Shown here in pieces: positions 30,269-40,478 of a DNA stretch of 64,000 nucleotides. Location: contig NZ_JASSOT010000065.1 of the NCBI RefSeq assembly GCF_030238365.1, positions 177,918-241,917 of the forward strand, read 5' to 3'. Made by a program: the position numbers and the translations under genes. The DNA is from Lelliottia wanjuensis (lineage in GTDB: Bacteria; Pseudomonadota; Gammaproteobacteria; Enterobacterales; Enterobacteriaceae). Below the pieces are notes generated by a model. It was given only the letters and a program-made list of their open reading frames with translations. It did not search any database and was not told the origin of the DNA. Within the stretch, counting starts at the first letter, position 1; every line of letters starts with the position of its first letter.

Positions 30269-31669
30269 TTAGAAACTGGCGTTGCGTGGGGTACGTGGGA
30301 ACGGGATCACATCACGCACGTTCTGCACACCGGTGACATAGGCAATCAAACGCTCGAAGCCCAGACCAAAACCGGAGTGCGGCACGGTGCCGTAGCGGCG
30401 CAGGTCACGATACCAGCTGTAATCGGCTGGATTCAGACCCATCTCTTCCATACGCGCATCAAGCACGTCCAGACGCTCTTCACGCTGGGAGCCACCGATG
30501 ATCTCACCGATGCCTGGGGCCAGCACGTCCATCGCGGCAACGGTTTTACCGTCTTCGTTAAGGCGCATGTAGAAGGCCTTAATGTCTTTCGGATAGTTTT
30601 TCACAACCACCGGCGCTTTGAAGTGTTTCTCAGCCAGGTAACGTTCGTGTTCGGAAGACAGATCCACGCCCCAGTAAACCGGGTTCTCGAATTTCTCGCC
30701 GCATTTCTCCAGAATTGCCACCGCATCGGTGTAATCCACCTGGGCGAAATCTGCAGAGACGAAACGCTCCAGACGGGCAACCGCATCGCTGTCGACGCGC
30801 TCTGCGAAGAATTTCATGTCGTCAGCGCGCTCTTCCAGAACCGCCTTGAAGACATACTTCAGCATCGCTTCAGCCAGACCGGCCACGTCATTCAGATCGG
30901 CAAACGCCACTTCCGGCTCCAGCATCCAGAATTCCGCCAGGTGGCGGCTGGTGTTGGAGTTTTCAGCACGGAAGGTTGGGCCGAAGGTGTAGATTTTGGA
31001 CAACGCACAGGCGTAAGTTTCGCCGTTCAGCTGGCCGGATACGGTCAGGAACGCTTCTTTACCGAAGAAGTCCTGGTCGAAATCGACTTTGCCTTCTGGC
31101 GTACGCGGCAGGTTTTCCAGATCCAGCGTCGAAACGCGGAACATCTCGCCCGCGCCTTCGGTATCGGATGCGGTAATCAGCGGGGTAGACACCCAGAAGT
31201 AACCCTGCTCGTCGAAGAAACGATGCAGCGCCTGCGCCAGTGTGTGACGAACACGCGCTACGGCACCAATCATGTTGGTACGCGGGCGCAGGTGAGCCAC
31301 TTCGCGCAGGTATTCGATGCTGTGACGTTTTGCCGCCATCGGGTAGGTGTCTGGATCTTCAACCCAGCCGGTGACTTCGACAGACGTTGCCTGCAGTTCG
31401 AAGCTCTGGCCCTGGCCCGGAGAGGCGACGACGGTCCCGGTCACGATCACGGAACAGCCGGTGGTCAGGCGCAGAACTTCGTCATTGTAATTGGGCAGAG
31501 AATTATTAATTACGGCCTGTACAGGATCAAAGCAGGAACCGTCATAGACGGCGAGGAAGGAGATGCCAGCTTTAGAATCTCGGCGAGTACGCACCCATCC
31601 GCGCACGGTGACTTCTTGGTCAACGGCGACGCGGCCCTGGAGTACGTCGGCTACAGGCACAACGCTCAT
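30269..31669 (-). CDS. asnS: Asparaginyl-tRNA synthetase
   Basis: AsnS is a class IIb aminoacyl-tRNA synthetase that charges tRNA-Asn. The start at 31669 ([16 protein letters not shown]) gives 466 residues, as in E. coli; a longer open frame upstream adds 26 unlike residues and is rejected. The N-terminal OB-fold anticodon-binding domain is at about 18-100. Class II motifs follow: motif 2 [21 protein letters not shown] and motif 3 [15 protein letters not shown] near the end. A long open frame on the opposite strand is a composition shadow. Confidence 0.98.
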   Translation of the reverse strand: MSVVPVADVLQGRVAVDQEVTVRGWVRTRRDSKAGISFLAVYDGSCFDPVQAVINNSLPNYNDEVLRLTTGCSVIVTGTVVASPGQGQSFELQATSVEVTGWVEDPDTYPMAAKRHSIEYLREVAHLRPRTNMIGAVARVRHTLAQALHRFFDEQGYFWVSTPLITASDTEGAGEMFRVSTLDLENLPRTPEGKVDFDQDFFGKEAFLTVSGQLNGETYACALSKIYTFGPTFRAENSNTSRHLAEFWMLEPEVAFADLNDVAGLAEAMLKYVFKAVLEERADDMKFFAERVDSDAVARLERFVSADFAQVDYTDAVAILEKCGEKFENPVYWGVDLSSEHERYLAEKHFKAPVVVKNYPKDIKAFYMRLNEDGKTVAAMDVLAPGIGEIIGGSQREERLDVLDARMEEMGLNPADYSWYRDLRRYGTVPHSGFGLGFERLIAYVTGVQNVRDVIPFPRTPRNASF

Positions 31670-31793
31670 AATATTCTCTCTGTTAATAGTCGGAAAAAAT
31701 AGATATTTGTCCGCCCTTATAGGGGGGATATCTATGTTACCTGGCATCCGCCGTCAGACAAGCAGATTTCGCAGCGAAAAGAGATAAATTAGT

Positions 31794-31824
31794 AAAAATT
31801 TAGGCAGGGGGCCGGTAAGCCCCC
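31794..31824 (-). terminator. Probable pncB terminator
   Basis: GGGGGC (31807-31812) pairs with GCCCCC (31819-31824), loop CGGTAA. On the minus strand a T run follows after about eight bases, so it is a slightly imperfect intrinsic terminator. Confidence 0.6.
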
Positions 31825-31833
31825 GATAGAGGA

Positions 31834-33036
31834 TTAGCTGGCTTTCTTAATCTGGGGCAGATCGAAGGCTTTTCGCAGGGCGCGCACGAAGGCTTTGTCA
31901 TGACAGATGGTTTTACCCGGGCTGTCAGAGAGCTTGGCGACCGGCTTGCCGTTACATTCCACCAGTTTGATCACGATATTCAGCGGTTTCACCTGAGGGA
32001 TATCGCAGGTCAGTCGTGTACCGATCCCAAAGCTCAGGTTAACGCGAGAGGAGAACTGGCGGTAGAGATCGACCGCTTTTGGCAGGTCGAGGTTATCCGA
32101 GAAGACCAGCACTTTGGTGAGCGGATCGATACCCAGCTTCTGATAATGGGCGATCGCTTTTTCACCCCATTCCACCGGATCCCCGGAGTCATGGCGCAGG
32201 CCCTGATAGCGGTTGGCAAATTCTGGCCCGAAGTCGCGCAGGAACGCGTCCATCGTTATACAGTCCGTGAGGGCAATTCCCAGCTGATCCGGATATTCTT
32301 CAAGCCAGGCGGCGAGCGCGGCGCGCTGGCTGGTGGCGAGATCGGGGCTGATCTGCTGATGTGCCTGGAACCATTCGTGAGCCTGGGTGCCCATCGGCGT
32401 CAGGTTGCGGCGACGCGCTAAATCGTAGTTGCTGGTGCCGACAAACCACGGTTCCTGCTGCAAACGTTCGACAATGGCCTGCTGCACTTCGCGAGAGAAA
32501 CGACGGCGGGTACCGAAATCCATCAGACGGAAACGGGACATATCCACCGATTCCGTCATTCGATTGAAATCAACCAGCTTGCTTTCGAGCGTTTCCAGCG
32601 CCTGCTCAACGCCCACTTCCGGCGAACGGTAGCGGTGCACAATCTCGCTGATCACCGCCAGCAGCGGGACTTCCCACATGATCACTTCCCGCCACGGCCC
32701 GGCCAGACGAATGTGCAGTCGACCATTATTATTGGTGACGGTGACCTGTTCGGGGTTGTAGCGGAAATCGCGCAGCCAGTCTAAGTAGTCGGCTTTGAAG
32801 AAGGGGAGGCCAGAGAGCCACTGGTATTCGTCGTCCTGCAGAGTCAGATGCTGCATGGCATCGACCTGTTCACGGATCGTATCAGCGTAAATACCGAGCA
32901 AGTCATCACCACGGCAGCGGAATTCAGCCGCTACTTCTACATCATAGTAATGGTGAAAAACGGCTTGCTGCATATGCAGTTTATACGCGTCGGTATCCAG
33001 CAGTGTATGCAGAACAGGGGAAGCGAATTGAGTCAT
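31834..33036 (-). CDS. pncB: Nicotinate phosphoribosyltransferase
   Basis: PncB joins nicotinate to PRPP with ATP help, giving nicotinate mononucleotide in the NAD salvage (Preiss-Handler) pathway. The start at 33036 ([24 protein letters not shown] region) gives 400 residues, the E. coli length; an upstream start would add 16 residues that run through the operator. [23 protein letters not shown] and [13 protein letters not shown] are family signatures. A NadR box stands 30 bases before the ATG. Confidence 0.97.
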   Translation of the reverse strand: MTQFASPVLHTLLDTDAYKLHMQQAVFHHYYDVEVAAEFRCRGDDLLGIYADTIREQVDAMQHLTLQDDEYQWLSGLPFFKADYLDWLRDFRYNPEQVTVTNNNGRLHIRLAGPWREVIMWEVPLLAVISEIVHRYRSPEVGVEQALETLESKLVDFNRMTESVDMSRFRLMDFGTRRRFSREVQQAIVERLQQEPWFVGTSNYDLARRRNLTPMGTQAHEWFQAHQQISPDLATSQRAALAAWLEEYPDQLGIALTDCITMDAFLRDFGPEFANRYQGLRHDSGDPVEWGEKAIAHYQKLGIDPLTKVLVFSDNLDLPKAVDLYRQFSSRVNLSFGIGTRLTCDIPQVKPLNIVIKLVECNGKPVAKLSDSPGKTICHDKAFVRALRKAFDLPQIKKAS

Positions 33037-33065
33037 AGGTGCGCAGTAGCATCCTCTCACGGGAG

Positions 33066-33083
33066 CGTTTAGTACAATAAACA
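33066..33083 (-). promoter_or_regulatory. NadR operator of pncB
   Basis: Read on the minus strand, TGTTTA-TTGTAC-TAAACG matches the NadR palindrome TGTTTA-N6-TAAACA at 11 of 12 half-site bases. NadR represses pncB in enterics when NAD is plentiful, and the position fits a repressor at the promoter. Confidence 0.85.
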
Positions 33084-33301
33084 ACTATTGAAACCGCTGG
33101 AGTATACCTTGTTTAGCGATTTATTGAACCCCGATCACAACATAAGCTGCCGTTATGGTCGAGAGCATTTCGTGCCCCGTGTTATACGAATGTAGCAAAA
33201 TTGGGTTTTCGCCCTGAAAAGATGAACATTCTGCGTAGCGCGTTTTACACAACAGGAATAGACTGGATTCGTTATTCGACAAACGATGCATAAGGTTTTC
33301 T

Positions 33302-35914
33302 ATGACACAACAGCCACAAGCCAAATACCGCCACGACTACCGTGCGCCGGAATACCTGATTAGCGATATCGATCTGACTTTTGACCTGGATGCCACCAAA
33401 ACCGTTGTCACGGCCGTAAGCCAGGTCACACGCCAAAGTGCGACGGCTGTACCGCTGCGTCTCGACGGTGAAGACCTGACGCTGGTCTCGATCCACGTCA
33501 ACGACGAAGCGTGGACAGACTATAAAGAAGAAGAGAGCCAGCTGGTCATTAATAATCTGCCAGAGCGTTTCTCCCTGCGCATCGTGACCGAAATCAGCCC
33601 GGCGTCCAACACCGCACTGGAAGGCCTGTATCAGTCAGGCGTGGCGCTTTGCACCCAGTGCGAAGCCGAAGGTTTCCGCCATATCACCTGGTATCTGGAC
33701 CGCCCGGACGTTCTGGCGCGTTTCACCACCAAAATCATTGCCGATAAAAAACTCTATCCGTACCTGCTCTCCAACGGTAACCGTGTGGGGCAGGGCGAGC
33801 TGGAAAATGGCCGTCACTGGACACAGTGGCAGGATCCGTTCCCGAAACCCTGCTACCTGTTTGCGCTGGTAGCGGGTGATTTCGACGTGCTGCGCGACAC
33901 CTTCAAAACCCGCTCTGGCCGCGACGTGGCGCTGGAGCTGTTTGTCGATCGCGGCAACCTCGATCGCGCGCCGTGGGCGATGACGTCGCTCATCAACTCC
34001 ATGAAGTGGGATGAAGAGCGTTTTGGCCTCGAGTACGATCTCGACATCTATATGATCGTTGCCGTCGACTTCTTTAATATGGGCGCGATGGAGAACAAAG
34101 GCCTGAACGTCTTTAACTCCAAATACGTGCTGGCGCGTACCGACACTGCCACCGATAAAGATTACCTCGATATCGAACGCGTCATCGGCCACGAATATTT
34201 CCACAACTGGACCGGCAACCGCGTGACCTGCCGCGACTGGTTCCAGTTGAGCCTGAAAGAAGGTCTGACCGTGTTCCGCGATCAGGAGTTCAGCTCCGAT
34301 CTGGGTTCCCGCGCCGTGAACCGCATCAGCAACGTGCGCACCATGCGCGGTCTGCAGTTCGCCGAAGACGCAAGCCCAATGGCGCACCCGATTCGTCCGG
34401 ACAAAGTGATTGAGATGAACAACTTCTACACCCTGACGGTGTACGAGAAAGGTTCTGAAATCATCCGCATGATCCACACTCTGCTCGGCGAAGAGAACTT
34501 CCAGAAAGGGATGCAGCTCTATTTCGAGCGTCACGACGGCAGCGCCGCCACCTGCGACGATTTCGTGCAGGCGATGGAAGACGCGTCCAACGTCGATCTC
34601 TCCCATTTCCGCCGCTGGTACAGCCAGGCCGGGACGCCGATTGTCACCGTGAAAGATGACTACAATCCGGAAACCGAGCAGTACACCCTGACCATCAGCC
34701 AGCGCACGCCGCCGACGGCTGAGCAGGAAGAGAAGCACCCGCTGCACATTCCGTTCAGCATTGAGCTGTACGATAACGAGGGTAAAGTGATCCCGCTGCA
34801 GAAAGGCGGTCATCCGGTGCATCAGGTGCTGAATGTGACCCAGGCGGAGCAGACTTTTATCTTTGATAATGTCTACTTCCAGCCGGTTCCGGCGCTGCTG
34901 TGCGAATTCTCCGCACCGGTGAAACTGGAATATAAGTGGAGCGATCAGCAGCTCACCTTCCTGATGCGTCATGCGCGCAACGATTTCTCCCGCTGGGATG
35001 CCGCGCAGAGCCTGCTGGCAACCTATATCAAACTGAACGTGAACCGTCATCAGCAGGGTCAGCCGCTGTCGCTGCCTGTACACGTGGCCGACGCGTTCCG
35101 CGCGATTCTGCTGGATGAGAAAATCGACCCGGCGCTGGCCGCTGAGATCCTGACCCTGCCTTCCGCGAACGAAATCGCCGAGCTGTTCGAGATCATCGAT
35201 CCGATCGCGATTACCGCCGTGCGTGAAGCCCTGACCCGTACGCTGGCGACCGAACTGGCCGACGAGTTCCTGGCGATCTACAACGCTAATAAGCTCGACG
35301 AATACCGCGTGGAACACGCCGATATCGGCAAGCGTTCCCTGCGTAATACCTGTCTGCGCTATCTGGCGTTTGGTGAAACCGAGCTGGCGAACACGCTGGT
35401 CAGCAAGCAGTATCACGAAGCGGATAACATGACCGACGCGTTAGCGGCTCTGGCGGCGAGCGTGGCGGCAGAGCTGCCGTGCCGCGATGCGCTGATGCAG
35501 GAGTACGATGACAAGTGGCATCAGGACGGTCTGGTGATGGATAAGTGGTTTATCCTGCAATCCACCAGCCCGGCGGCGGATGTGCTGAGCAACGTGCGCA
35601 ATCTGCTGAAACACCGCTCCTTCACCATGAGCAACCCGAACCGCGTACGTTCCCTGATTGGCGCGTTTGCCAGCAGCAACCCGGCCGCTTTCCATGCGGA
35701 AGATGGCAGCGGGTATCAGTTCATGGTGGAAATGCTGACCGAGCTGAACAGCCGTAACCCGCAGGTGGCGTCGCGTCTGATTGAGCCGCTGATCCGTCTG
35801 AAACGTTACGATGCGTCGCGTCAGGCGAAAATGCGCGCCGCGCTGGAGCAGTTGAAAGGGCTGGAAAATCTGTCGGGCGATCTGTTCGAGAAGATTACGA
35901 AGGCGCTGGCCTGA
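33302..35914 (+). CDS. pepN: Aminopeptidase N
   Basis: PepN is a cytoplasmic M1-family zinc aminopeptidase that finishes degradation of peptides made by ATP-dependent proteases. The 870 residues equal E. coli. The substrate-recognition GAMEN motif (MGAMENKGLNVFN, near 260) and the zinc motif HEYFHNWTGNRV near 297-308 with the glutamate of LSLKEG are intact. Domain III (beta sandwich) and the C-terminal helical bowl follow. It is divergent from pncB and ends at a BIME. Confidence 0.98.
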   Translation: MTQQPQAKYRHDYRAPEYLISDIDLTFDLDATKTVVTAVSQVTRQSATAVPLRLDGEDLTLVSIHVNDEAWTDYKEEESQLVINNLPERFSLRIVTEISPASNTALEGLYQSGVALCTQCEAEGFRHITWYLDRPDVLARFTTKIIADKKLYPYLLSNGNRVGQGELENGRHWTQWQDPFPKPCYLFALVAGDFDVLRDTFKTRSGRDVALELFVDRGNLDRAPWAMTSLINSMKWDEERFGLEYDLDIYMIVAVDFFNMGAMENKGLNVFNSKYVLARTDTATDKDYLDIERVIGHEYFHNWTGNRVTCRDWFQLSLKEGLTVFRDQEFSSDLGSRAVNRISNVRTMRGLQFAEDASPMAHPIRPDKVIEMNNFYTLTVYEKGSEIIRMIHTLLGEENFQKGMQLYFERHDGSAATCDDFVQAMEDASNVDLSHFRRWYSQAGTPIVTVKDDYNPETEQYTLTISQRTPPTAEQEEKHPLHIPFSIELYDNEGKVIPLQKGGHPVHQVLNVTQAEQTFIFDNVYFQPVPALLCEFSAPVKLEYKWSDQQLTFLMRHARNDFSRWDAAQSLLATYIKLNVNRHQQGQPLSLPVHVADAFRAILLDEKIDPALAAEILTLPSANEIAELFEIIDPIAITAVREALTRTLATELADEFLAIYNANKLDEYRVEHADIGKRSLRNTCLRYLAFGETELANTLVSKQYHEADNMTDALAALAASVAAELPCRDALMQEYDDKWHQDGLVMDKWFILQSTSPAADVLSNVRNLLKHRSFTMSNPNRVRSLIGAFASSNPAAFHAEDGSGYQFMVEMLTELNSRNPQVASRLIEPLIRLKRYDASRQAKMRAALEQLKGLENLSGDLFEKITKALA

Positions 35915-35919
35915 GTGAA

Positions 35920-36004
35920 TGCCCGGTGGCGCTAGCGCTTACCGGGCCTACAACGGCACAATACTCGTAGGCCGGGCAAGGCGAAGCCGCTGCCCGGCCT
36001 TTTT
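35920..36004. repeat. BIME: two REP units between pepN and ssuB
   Basis: Unit one has GCCCGGT (35921-35927) paired with ACCGGGC (35941-35947). Unit two has AGGCCGGGCA (35969-35978) paired with TGCCCGGCCT (35991-36000), core AGGCGAAGCCGC. They lie in opposite orientation, as in BIMEs. The second hairpin is followed directly by TTTT, so it also has the form of the pepN intrinsic terminator. Confidence 0.8.
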
Positions 36005-36772
36005 CTACCCGTGACGCCGGACCTGGACTTCAGTCGCGCCACGCTTCATCACTCTTTCCAGCACTTCCGCTTCCAGCTCCGCCAGCCGTGCCGATCCTTT
36101 GCGCCGTGGGCGCGGAATATCCACCGCCACATCCAGCCCGATTTTGCCTTCCTCAATTAACAAAACCCTATCAGCCATCGCCACCGCTTCGCTCACATCG
36201 TGCGTCACCAGCAGCACGGTAAAGCCATGCTCCTGCCAAAGCGACTCGATCAGATCCTGCATTTCAATGCGCGTCAGCGCATCCAGCGCCCCGAGCGGTT
36301 CATCCAACAGCAGTAGGCCGGGGCGATGGATCAACGCCCGCGCCAGCGCCACACGCTGTTTTTGTCCGCCGGAGAGAGCGGCAGGCCATTCGCCCGCGCG
36401 GTTTTCCAGCCCGACGGCGCTCAACGCCTGACGCGCGTTGTCCCGCCAGTTGCCTTTGAGCCCCAGCCCGACGTTGTCGATCACCGTTTTCCACGGCAGC
36501 AGGCGCGCATCCTGGAACATCATCCGGGTGTCATCCTGAATATCCGCCAGCGGCGTATTGCCCGCCAGCAGCTCCCCGCCGTTTGGCGCTTCCAGCCCGG
36601 CCAGCAGCCGCAGCAGGGTGCTCTTACCTCCGCCGCTGCGTCCGACCACGGCAACGAATTGTCCGGCAGGGATGTGCAAATCTAAAGCATTCAGAATGGT
36701 GTTATCGCCATAGCGTTTGGTAACGCCATTAAGCAGGAGCGGCGTGCCCTGAGTTAAACGAGCCGTATTCAT
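36005..36772 (-). CDS. ssuB: Aliphatic sulfonate ABC transporter ATP-binding protein
   Basis: SsuB is the ATPase of the SsuABC importer for alkanesulfonates. The 255-residue protein has Walker [10 protein letters not shown] at about 43, signature [15 protein letters not shown], Walker [13 protein letters not shown] and the switch THDVSEA. It is the last gene of the ssuEADCB operon and its ATG overlaps the ssuC stop by four bases. Cytoplasmic face of the inner membrane. Confidence 0.97.
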   Translation of the reverse strand: MNTARLTQGTPLLLNGVTKRYGDNTILNALDLHIPAGQFVAVVGRSGGGKSTLLRLLAGLEAPNGGELLAGNTPLADIQDDTRMMFQDARLLPWKTVIDNVGLGLKGNWRDNARQALSAVGLENRAGEWPAALSGGQKQRVALARALIHRPGLLLLDEPLGALDALTRIEMQDLIESLWQEHGFTVLLVTHDVSEAVAMADRVLLIEEGKIGLDVAVDIPRPRRKGSARLAELEAEVLERVMKRGATEVQVRRHG

Positions 36773-37560
36773 GCGTTGGCCTCCTTCGTGGAATAGGCCG
36801 GGTTCCAGCGCAGCCAGCTACGCTCCAGCCACTGAGCGCTGACGTCGGCGAGTTTGCCGAGCAGGGCGTAAAGAATGATGGCAACCACCACCACGTCGGT
36901 TTGCAGGAATTCGCGGGCATTCATCGCCAGGTAGCCGATACCGGAGTTGGCCGAGATGGTTTCCGCGACGATCAGCGTCAGCCACATCAGACCGAGCGCA
37001 AACCGCACGCCGACCATGATCGACGGCAGCGCACCCGGCAGGATCACGTGAACAAACAGCGCAAAGCCGGACAACCCGTAGCTGCGCGCCATCTCCACCA
37101 GTCCGCGATCGATATTACGAATACCGTGCCAGGTATTGATGTAGATCGGGAACAGGGTACCGAGGGCGACGAGGAAAATCTTGGCGCTCTCGTCGATGCC
37201 AAACCACAGAATCACCAGCGGGATCAGCGCCAGATGCGGCACGTTGCGCAGCATCTGGATTGAGGTATCCAGCAAACGCTCGCCCCAGCGGGACAGGCCG
37301 CTGATGAGGCCCAGCGTCAGGCCAATCGAGCCGCCGATGGAAAAGCCAATCAGCGCGCGCCAGGAGCTGATCGCCAGATGTTGCCACAGCTCGCCGCTGG
37401 AACTGAGCGACCAGAATGCCTCCACGACGCCCTCCGGGGAGGGCAAAATGCGGCTCGACAACCATCCCACGGACGAGGCGATTTGCCAGACAATCACGAT
37501 GCCGACGGGCAGAAACCAGGGGGCCAGCCGCAGCAGCCATTTTTGGGATGGATTCGCCAT
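36769..37560 (-). CDS. ssuC: Aliphatic sulfonate ABC transporter permease
   Basis: SsuC is the membrane channel of the sulfonate importer. The start at 37560 ([20 protein letters not shown]) gives 263 residues as in E. coli. Six membrane helices are evident, and the EAA loop contacting SsuB appears as [30 protein letters not shown] sequence around residues 165-190. It starts 10 bases after ssuD ends and overlaps ssuB by four bases. Confidence 0.97.
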   Translation of the reverse strand: MANPSQKWLLRLAPWFLPVGIVIVWQIASSVGWLSSRILPSPEGVVEAFWSLSSSGELWQHLAISSWRALIGFSIGGSIGLTLGLISGLSRWGERLLDTSIQMLRNVPHLALIPLVILWFGIDESAKIFLVALGTLFPIYINTWHGIRNIDRGLVEMARSYGLSGFALFVHVILPGALPSIMVGVRFALGLMWLTLIVAETISANSGIGYLAMNAREFLQTDVVVVAIILYALLGKLADVSAQWLERSWLRWNPAYSTKEANA

Positions 37561-37570
37561 AGGGACCTCG

Positions 37571-38716
37571 TTAGCTCTGCGCGACTTTTCGCGGGATAAA
37601 CTCATTCGCCACGGCTTCGCCCTGAAGCTGGAGCGTGCGCGGCTGCGGGATTTCCGGGATCGCGACGTCCAGGTGCGGGAAGAGCAACTCACCGACCTTG
37701 TACGCCTCTTCCAGATGCGGATAGCCGGACAAAATAAAGCTGTCGATACCGAGATCCGCATACTCATTAATCCGCGCCGCCACCGTTGGACCATCGCCCA
37801 CCAGCGCCGTACCCGCCCCGCCGCGAACCAGGCCTACGCCCGCCCACAGGTTCGGGCTGATTTCGAGATTCTCACGCTTTCCTTTATGCAGAGAAGCCAT
37901 CCGGTGCTGGCCCACGGAATCGGTTTTCGCCAGCGCGGCCTGCGCTTTGGCAATCGTCTCATCGTCAAGGTGCGAAATCAGACGATCGGCCGCCTGCCAG
38001 GCCTCGGCATTGGTTTCGCGCACGATGACGTGCAGGCGAATCCCGAAACGCACTTTGCGCCCGTGTGCGGCGGCTTTGGCGCGAACCAGCTCAATTTTCT
38101 CTTTCACCAGTTCCGGCGGTTCGCCCCAGGTCAAATAGAGATCGACCTGCTCGGCGGCCAGATCCTGCGCCACATCGGACGATCCGCCGAAGTAGAGTGG
38201 GGGACGCGGCTGTTGTACCGGGGCAAACAGCAGCTTCGCGTCGCGAACGCGAATATGTTTCCCCTCGTAAGTGACGGTCTCACCCTCCAGCAAACGTCTC
38301 CAGACGCGGGTAAATTCCGCTGATGCTTCGTAGCGTTCCGTGTGATCGAGGAACACGCCGTCGCCCGCGAGCTCCTGCGGGTCGCTGCCTGTCACCAGGT
38401 TAAACAGCGCGCGACCGTTTGAAAGGCGGTCGAGCGTTGCGGCCTGGCGAGCGGCGACGGTCGGGGAGATCACGCTTGGGCGCAGGGCCACCAGGAATTT
38501 CAGGCGCTGTGTGACCGGGATCATTGAGGCGGCGACCAGCCATGCATCTTCGCAGGAGCGTCCGGTCGGGATCAGCACGCCGGTAAAACCGATTCTGTCG
38601 GCGGCCTGCGCAATTTGCTGCAGATAGCCGTAGTCCACCGGGCGCGCGCCCTCTTCGGTGCCGAGATAATGCCCATCACCGTGGGTCGGTAAAAACCAGA
38701 ACAGATTCAGACTCAT
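37571..38716 (-). CDS. ssuD: FMNH2-dependent alkanesulfonate monooxygenase
   Basis: SsuD cleaves alkanesulfonates to aldehyde and sulfite using FMNH2 and oxygen, releasing sulfur when sulfate is short. The 381 residues equal E. coli. It is a bacterial luciferase-like TIM barrel; [15 protein letters not shown] at the N-terminus and [20 protein letters not shown] are typical. FMNH2 is supplied by SsuE from the same operon. Its ATG overlaps the ssuA stop by four bases. Confidence 0.98.
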   Translation of the reverse strand: MSLNLFWFLPTHGDGHYLGTEEGARPVDYGYLQQIAQAADRIGFTGVLIPTGRSCEDAWLVAASMIPVTQRLKFLVALRPSVISPTVAARQAATLDRLSNGRALFNLVTGSDPQELAGDGVFLDHTERYEASAEFTRVWRRLLEGETVTYEGKHIRVRDAKLLFAPVQQPRPPLYFGGSSDVAQDLAAEQVDLYLTWGEPPELVKEKIELVRAKAAAHGRKVRFGIRLHVIVRETNAEAWQAADRLISHLDDETIAKAQAALAKTDSVGQHRMASLHKGKRENLEISPNLWAGVGLVRGGAGTALVGDGPTVAARINEYADLGIDSFILSGYPHLEEAYKVGELLFPHLDVAIPEIPQPRTLQLQGEAVANEFIPRKVAQS

Positions 38717-39663
38717 GATTTCGATCCTTCTTTGTCAGAGGGTTGCCAGATGCGGTCGCGAATATCGATTTTCTTCGGCACGAGACGATTCTCGTAAAAC
38801 AGGTCCGCGGTCTGCTGCTGCAGGACGGCGGTTTTGGCGTCAACGGGTTTGATCACCGTCGTCGGGCGATGATCCAGATAGCTGGCGATCACCGGCTCCG
38901 GCAGGCCCATGGTTTTGGCGAGCAGGGCGATGCTTTCCTGGCGCTGGCTCTGGGTCAGCGCGTCCGCCTCGCTAAAGGTATTCAACACGCCCTGAACAAA
39001 TTCGCCGTTCTTTTCCACATACGGGCGAGCGGCCAGGTAGAACGAACCGGTCTGTTTCAGCGTTTCACCATCTTTCAGCACCCGCACGCCACCCTGCAGC
39101 AACGCCGCGGAGTAGTACGGGTCCCAGATTGCCCAGGCGTCGACATTGTTTTGCTGGAACGCCGCGCGGGCATCCGCGGGAGTTAAATAGATGGGCTGAA
39201 TATCCTTGAACGACAGGCCCGCCTGTTGAAGGGCGCGCAGGAGTAAATTGTGCGAACTGGAACCTTTCTGGAACGCGACTTTATGGCCTTTCAGATCCGC
39301 GACGGTTTTGATCGGGCTGTTCTCGGGCACCAGAATCACTTCCGCTTTCGGCTTCGGTGGCTCAACGCCGACGTAGACCAGATCAGCGCCTGCGGCTTGC
39401 GCAAAAATCGGCGGAATGTCGCCGGTACTACCCAAATCAATGCTGCCAACGTTCAGCGCCTCAAGCATCTGCGGCCCGGCCGGGAATTCAACCCAAGAGA
39501 ATTGGGTGTTCGGGTAGCGCTTCTCCAGCAGCTGATGGCTTTTCGCCAGCACCATGCTGACGCTGCCTTTCTGGTAGCCGATGCGCAGGCTTTCCGGCGC
39601 GGGTTCTGCCGCCTGTGCCAGCGCAGAGACCGCAACCAGGGCGGTCAAAAGAGTTTTAAACAT
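38713..39663 (-). CDS. ssuA: Aliphatic sulfonate-binding periplasmic protein
   Basis: SsuA is the periplasmic receptor of the sulfonate importer. The 316-residue protein (E. coli 319) starts with a Sec signal (about 1-18, ALAQA) and then the NMT1/THI5-like binding fold, with [40 protein letters not shown] and [12 protein letters not shown]. It overlaps the ssuE end by eight bases, so the operon is packed tightly from ssuE to ssuB. Confidence 0.97.
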   Translation of the reverse strand: MFKTLLTALVAVSALAQAAEPAPESLRIGYQKGSVSMVLAKSHQLLEKRYPNTQFSWVEFPAGPQMLEALNVGSIDLGSTGDIPPIFAQAAGADLVYVGVEPPKPKAEVILVPENSPIKTVADLKGHKVAFQKGSSSHNLLLRALQQAGLSFKDIQPIYLTPADARAAFQQNNVDAWAIWDPYYSAALLQGGVRVLKDGETLKQTGSFYLAARPYVEKNGEFVQGVLNTFSEADALTQSQRQESIALLAKTMGLPEPVIASYLDHRPTTVIKPVDAKTAVLQQQTADLFYENRLVPKKIDIRDRIWQPSDKEGSKS

Positions 39664-40231
39664 GGGCGACTCCTTTCAGACGACCAAAGGCGGGGGCCTG
39701 CACGTCGCGGCGATGCAGTGCCTGCCAGAAGGTTTCCAGCGCGGTATCGAGGCGCAGGTGTAAGTTGGGGGTGAACTGCGGCTTGTGCTGGTAATCGACA
39801 ATTTGCGAGTCATCCGCAAACACGCCGTGCAGGATCTCCTGCGCTTTCAGCGCATTCAGAACCGGCTTGAGGGCGTAATCTACCGCCAGCATGTGGGCGA
39901 CGGTGCCGCCGGTGGCTAGCGGAAGCACCACTTTTCCCTCCAGGGCACGCTCAGGCAGCAAATCGAGCAGGGTTTTTAGTGCGCCCGAAAACGACGCTTT
40001 ATAAATGGGCGTCGCGACAATCAGCCCGTCAGCGCCTTTGAGCTGCTCAATCAGCGCCTGCAGCGCCGGACTGTCGAAGCGGGCATAAAGAAGATCTTCC
40101 GGCTCAAAGTTATGCAGATTCCAGTGACACACCTCCACGTTCAGCGAATTGAGTTGCTCGCGGGCATACTCCAGCAGGGCGCTGGAGCGTGAAGGGAAAC
40201 GCGGACTTCCGGCCAACGTGATGACGCGCAT
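39656..40231 (-). CDS. ssuE: NADPH-dependent FMN reductase
   Basis: SsuE reduces FMN with NADPH and passes FMNH2 to SsuD. The 191 residues equal E. coli. The flavodoxin-like fold is marked by [21 protein letters not shown] at the start and [24 protein letters not shown] in the middle. AAGGAGC precedes the ATG. It heads the operon; in E. coli transcription needs the LysR-type activator Cbl, whose site I could not place with confidence in the 247-base gap before pyrD. Confidence 0.97.
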   Translation of the reverse strand: MRVITLAGSPRFPSRSSALLEYAREQLNSLNVEVCHWNLHNFEPEDLLYARFDSPALQALIEQLKGADGLIVATPIYKASFSGALKTLLDLLPERALEGKVVLPLATGGTVAHMLAVDYALKPVLNALKAQEILHGVFADDSQIVDYQHKPQFTPNLHLRLDTALETFWQALHRRDVQAPAFGRLKGVAHV

Positions 40232-40368
40232 GTTTGCTCCTTATAACTATTTGTTTGCTTTTACCTAACATTCATAACAATTTTCAGGAGTGTGACATTG
40301 CGGGGTGATTCCACTAAATGATTTATCTGAAATTAAAATGCCGAAAATTGCATAAGAAAGAAGCAGAA

Positions 40369-40384
40369 AGGTAAACGATTGCGC
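40369..40384 (+). promoter_or_regulatory. PurR operator upstream of pyrD
   Basis: AGGTAAACGATTGCGC matches the PurR consensus ANGCAANCGNTTNCNT at most fixed positions, including the central AANCGNTT. E. coli pyrD is a known PurR target with a site in the same place. Confidence 0.7.
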
Positions 40385-40435
40385 TTTACGAGGATTTTTT
40401 GCCGCAGGTCAATTCCCTTTCCCGGCGCGATCGCT

Positions 40436-40473
40436 GATAATCCGTGTCCGGTTTGCACACCGGAATCCAGGAG
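40436..40473 (+). promoter_or_regulatory. pyrD promoter and CTP-sensitive leader hairpin
   Basis: A -10 GATAAT (40436-40441) is followed by start candidates T-C-C-G at 40447-40450. TCCGGT (40447-40452) can pair with ACCGGA (40459-40464), ending five bases before AGGAG (40469-40473). In E. coli, high CTP selects C starts that form the hairpin and block translation, while G starts escape. The layout here is the same. Confidence 0.65.
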
Positions 40474-40478
40474 AGTTC

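Noticed and set aside
30263..31702. 479-residue open frame opposite asnS
   Set aside because: It mirrors asnS codon bias, begins within the asnS terminator region and has no recognisable domain; the minus-strand AsnS is certain.
33635..35416. 593-residue open frame opposite pepN
   Set aside because: A composition shadow of pepN with no ribosome site or known domain.
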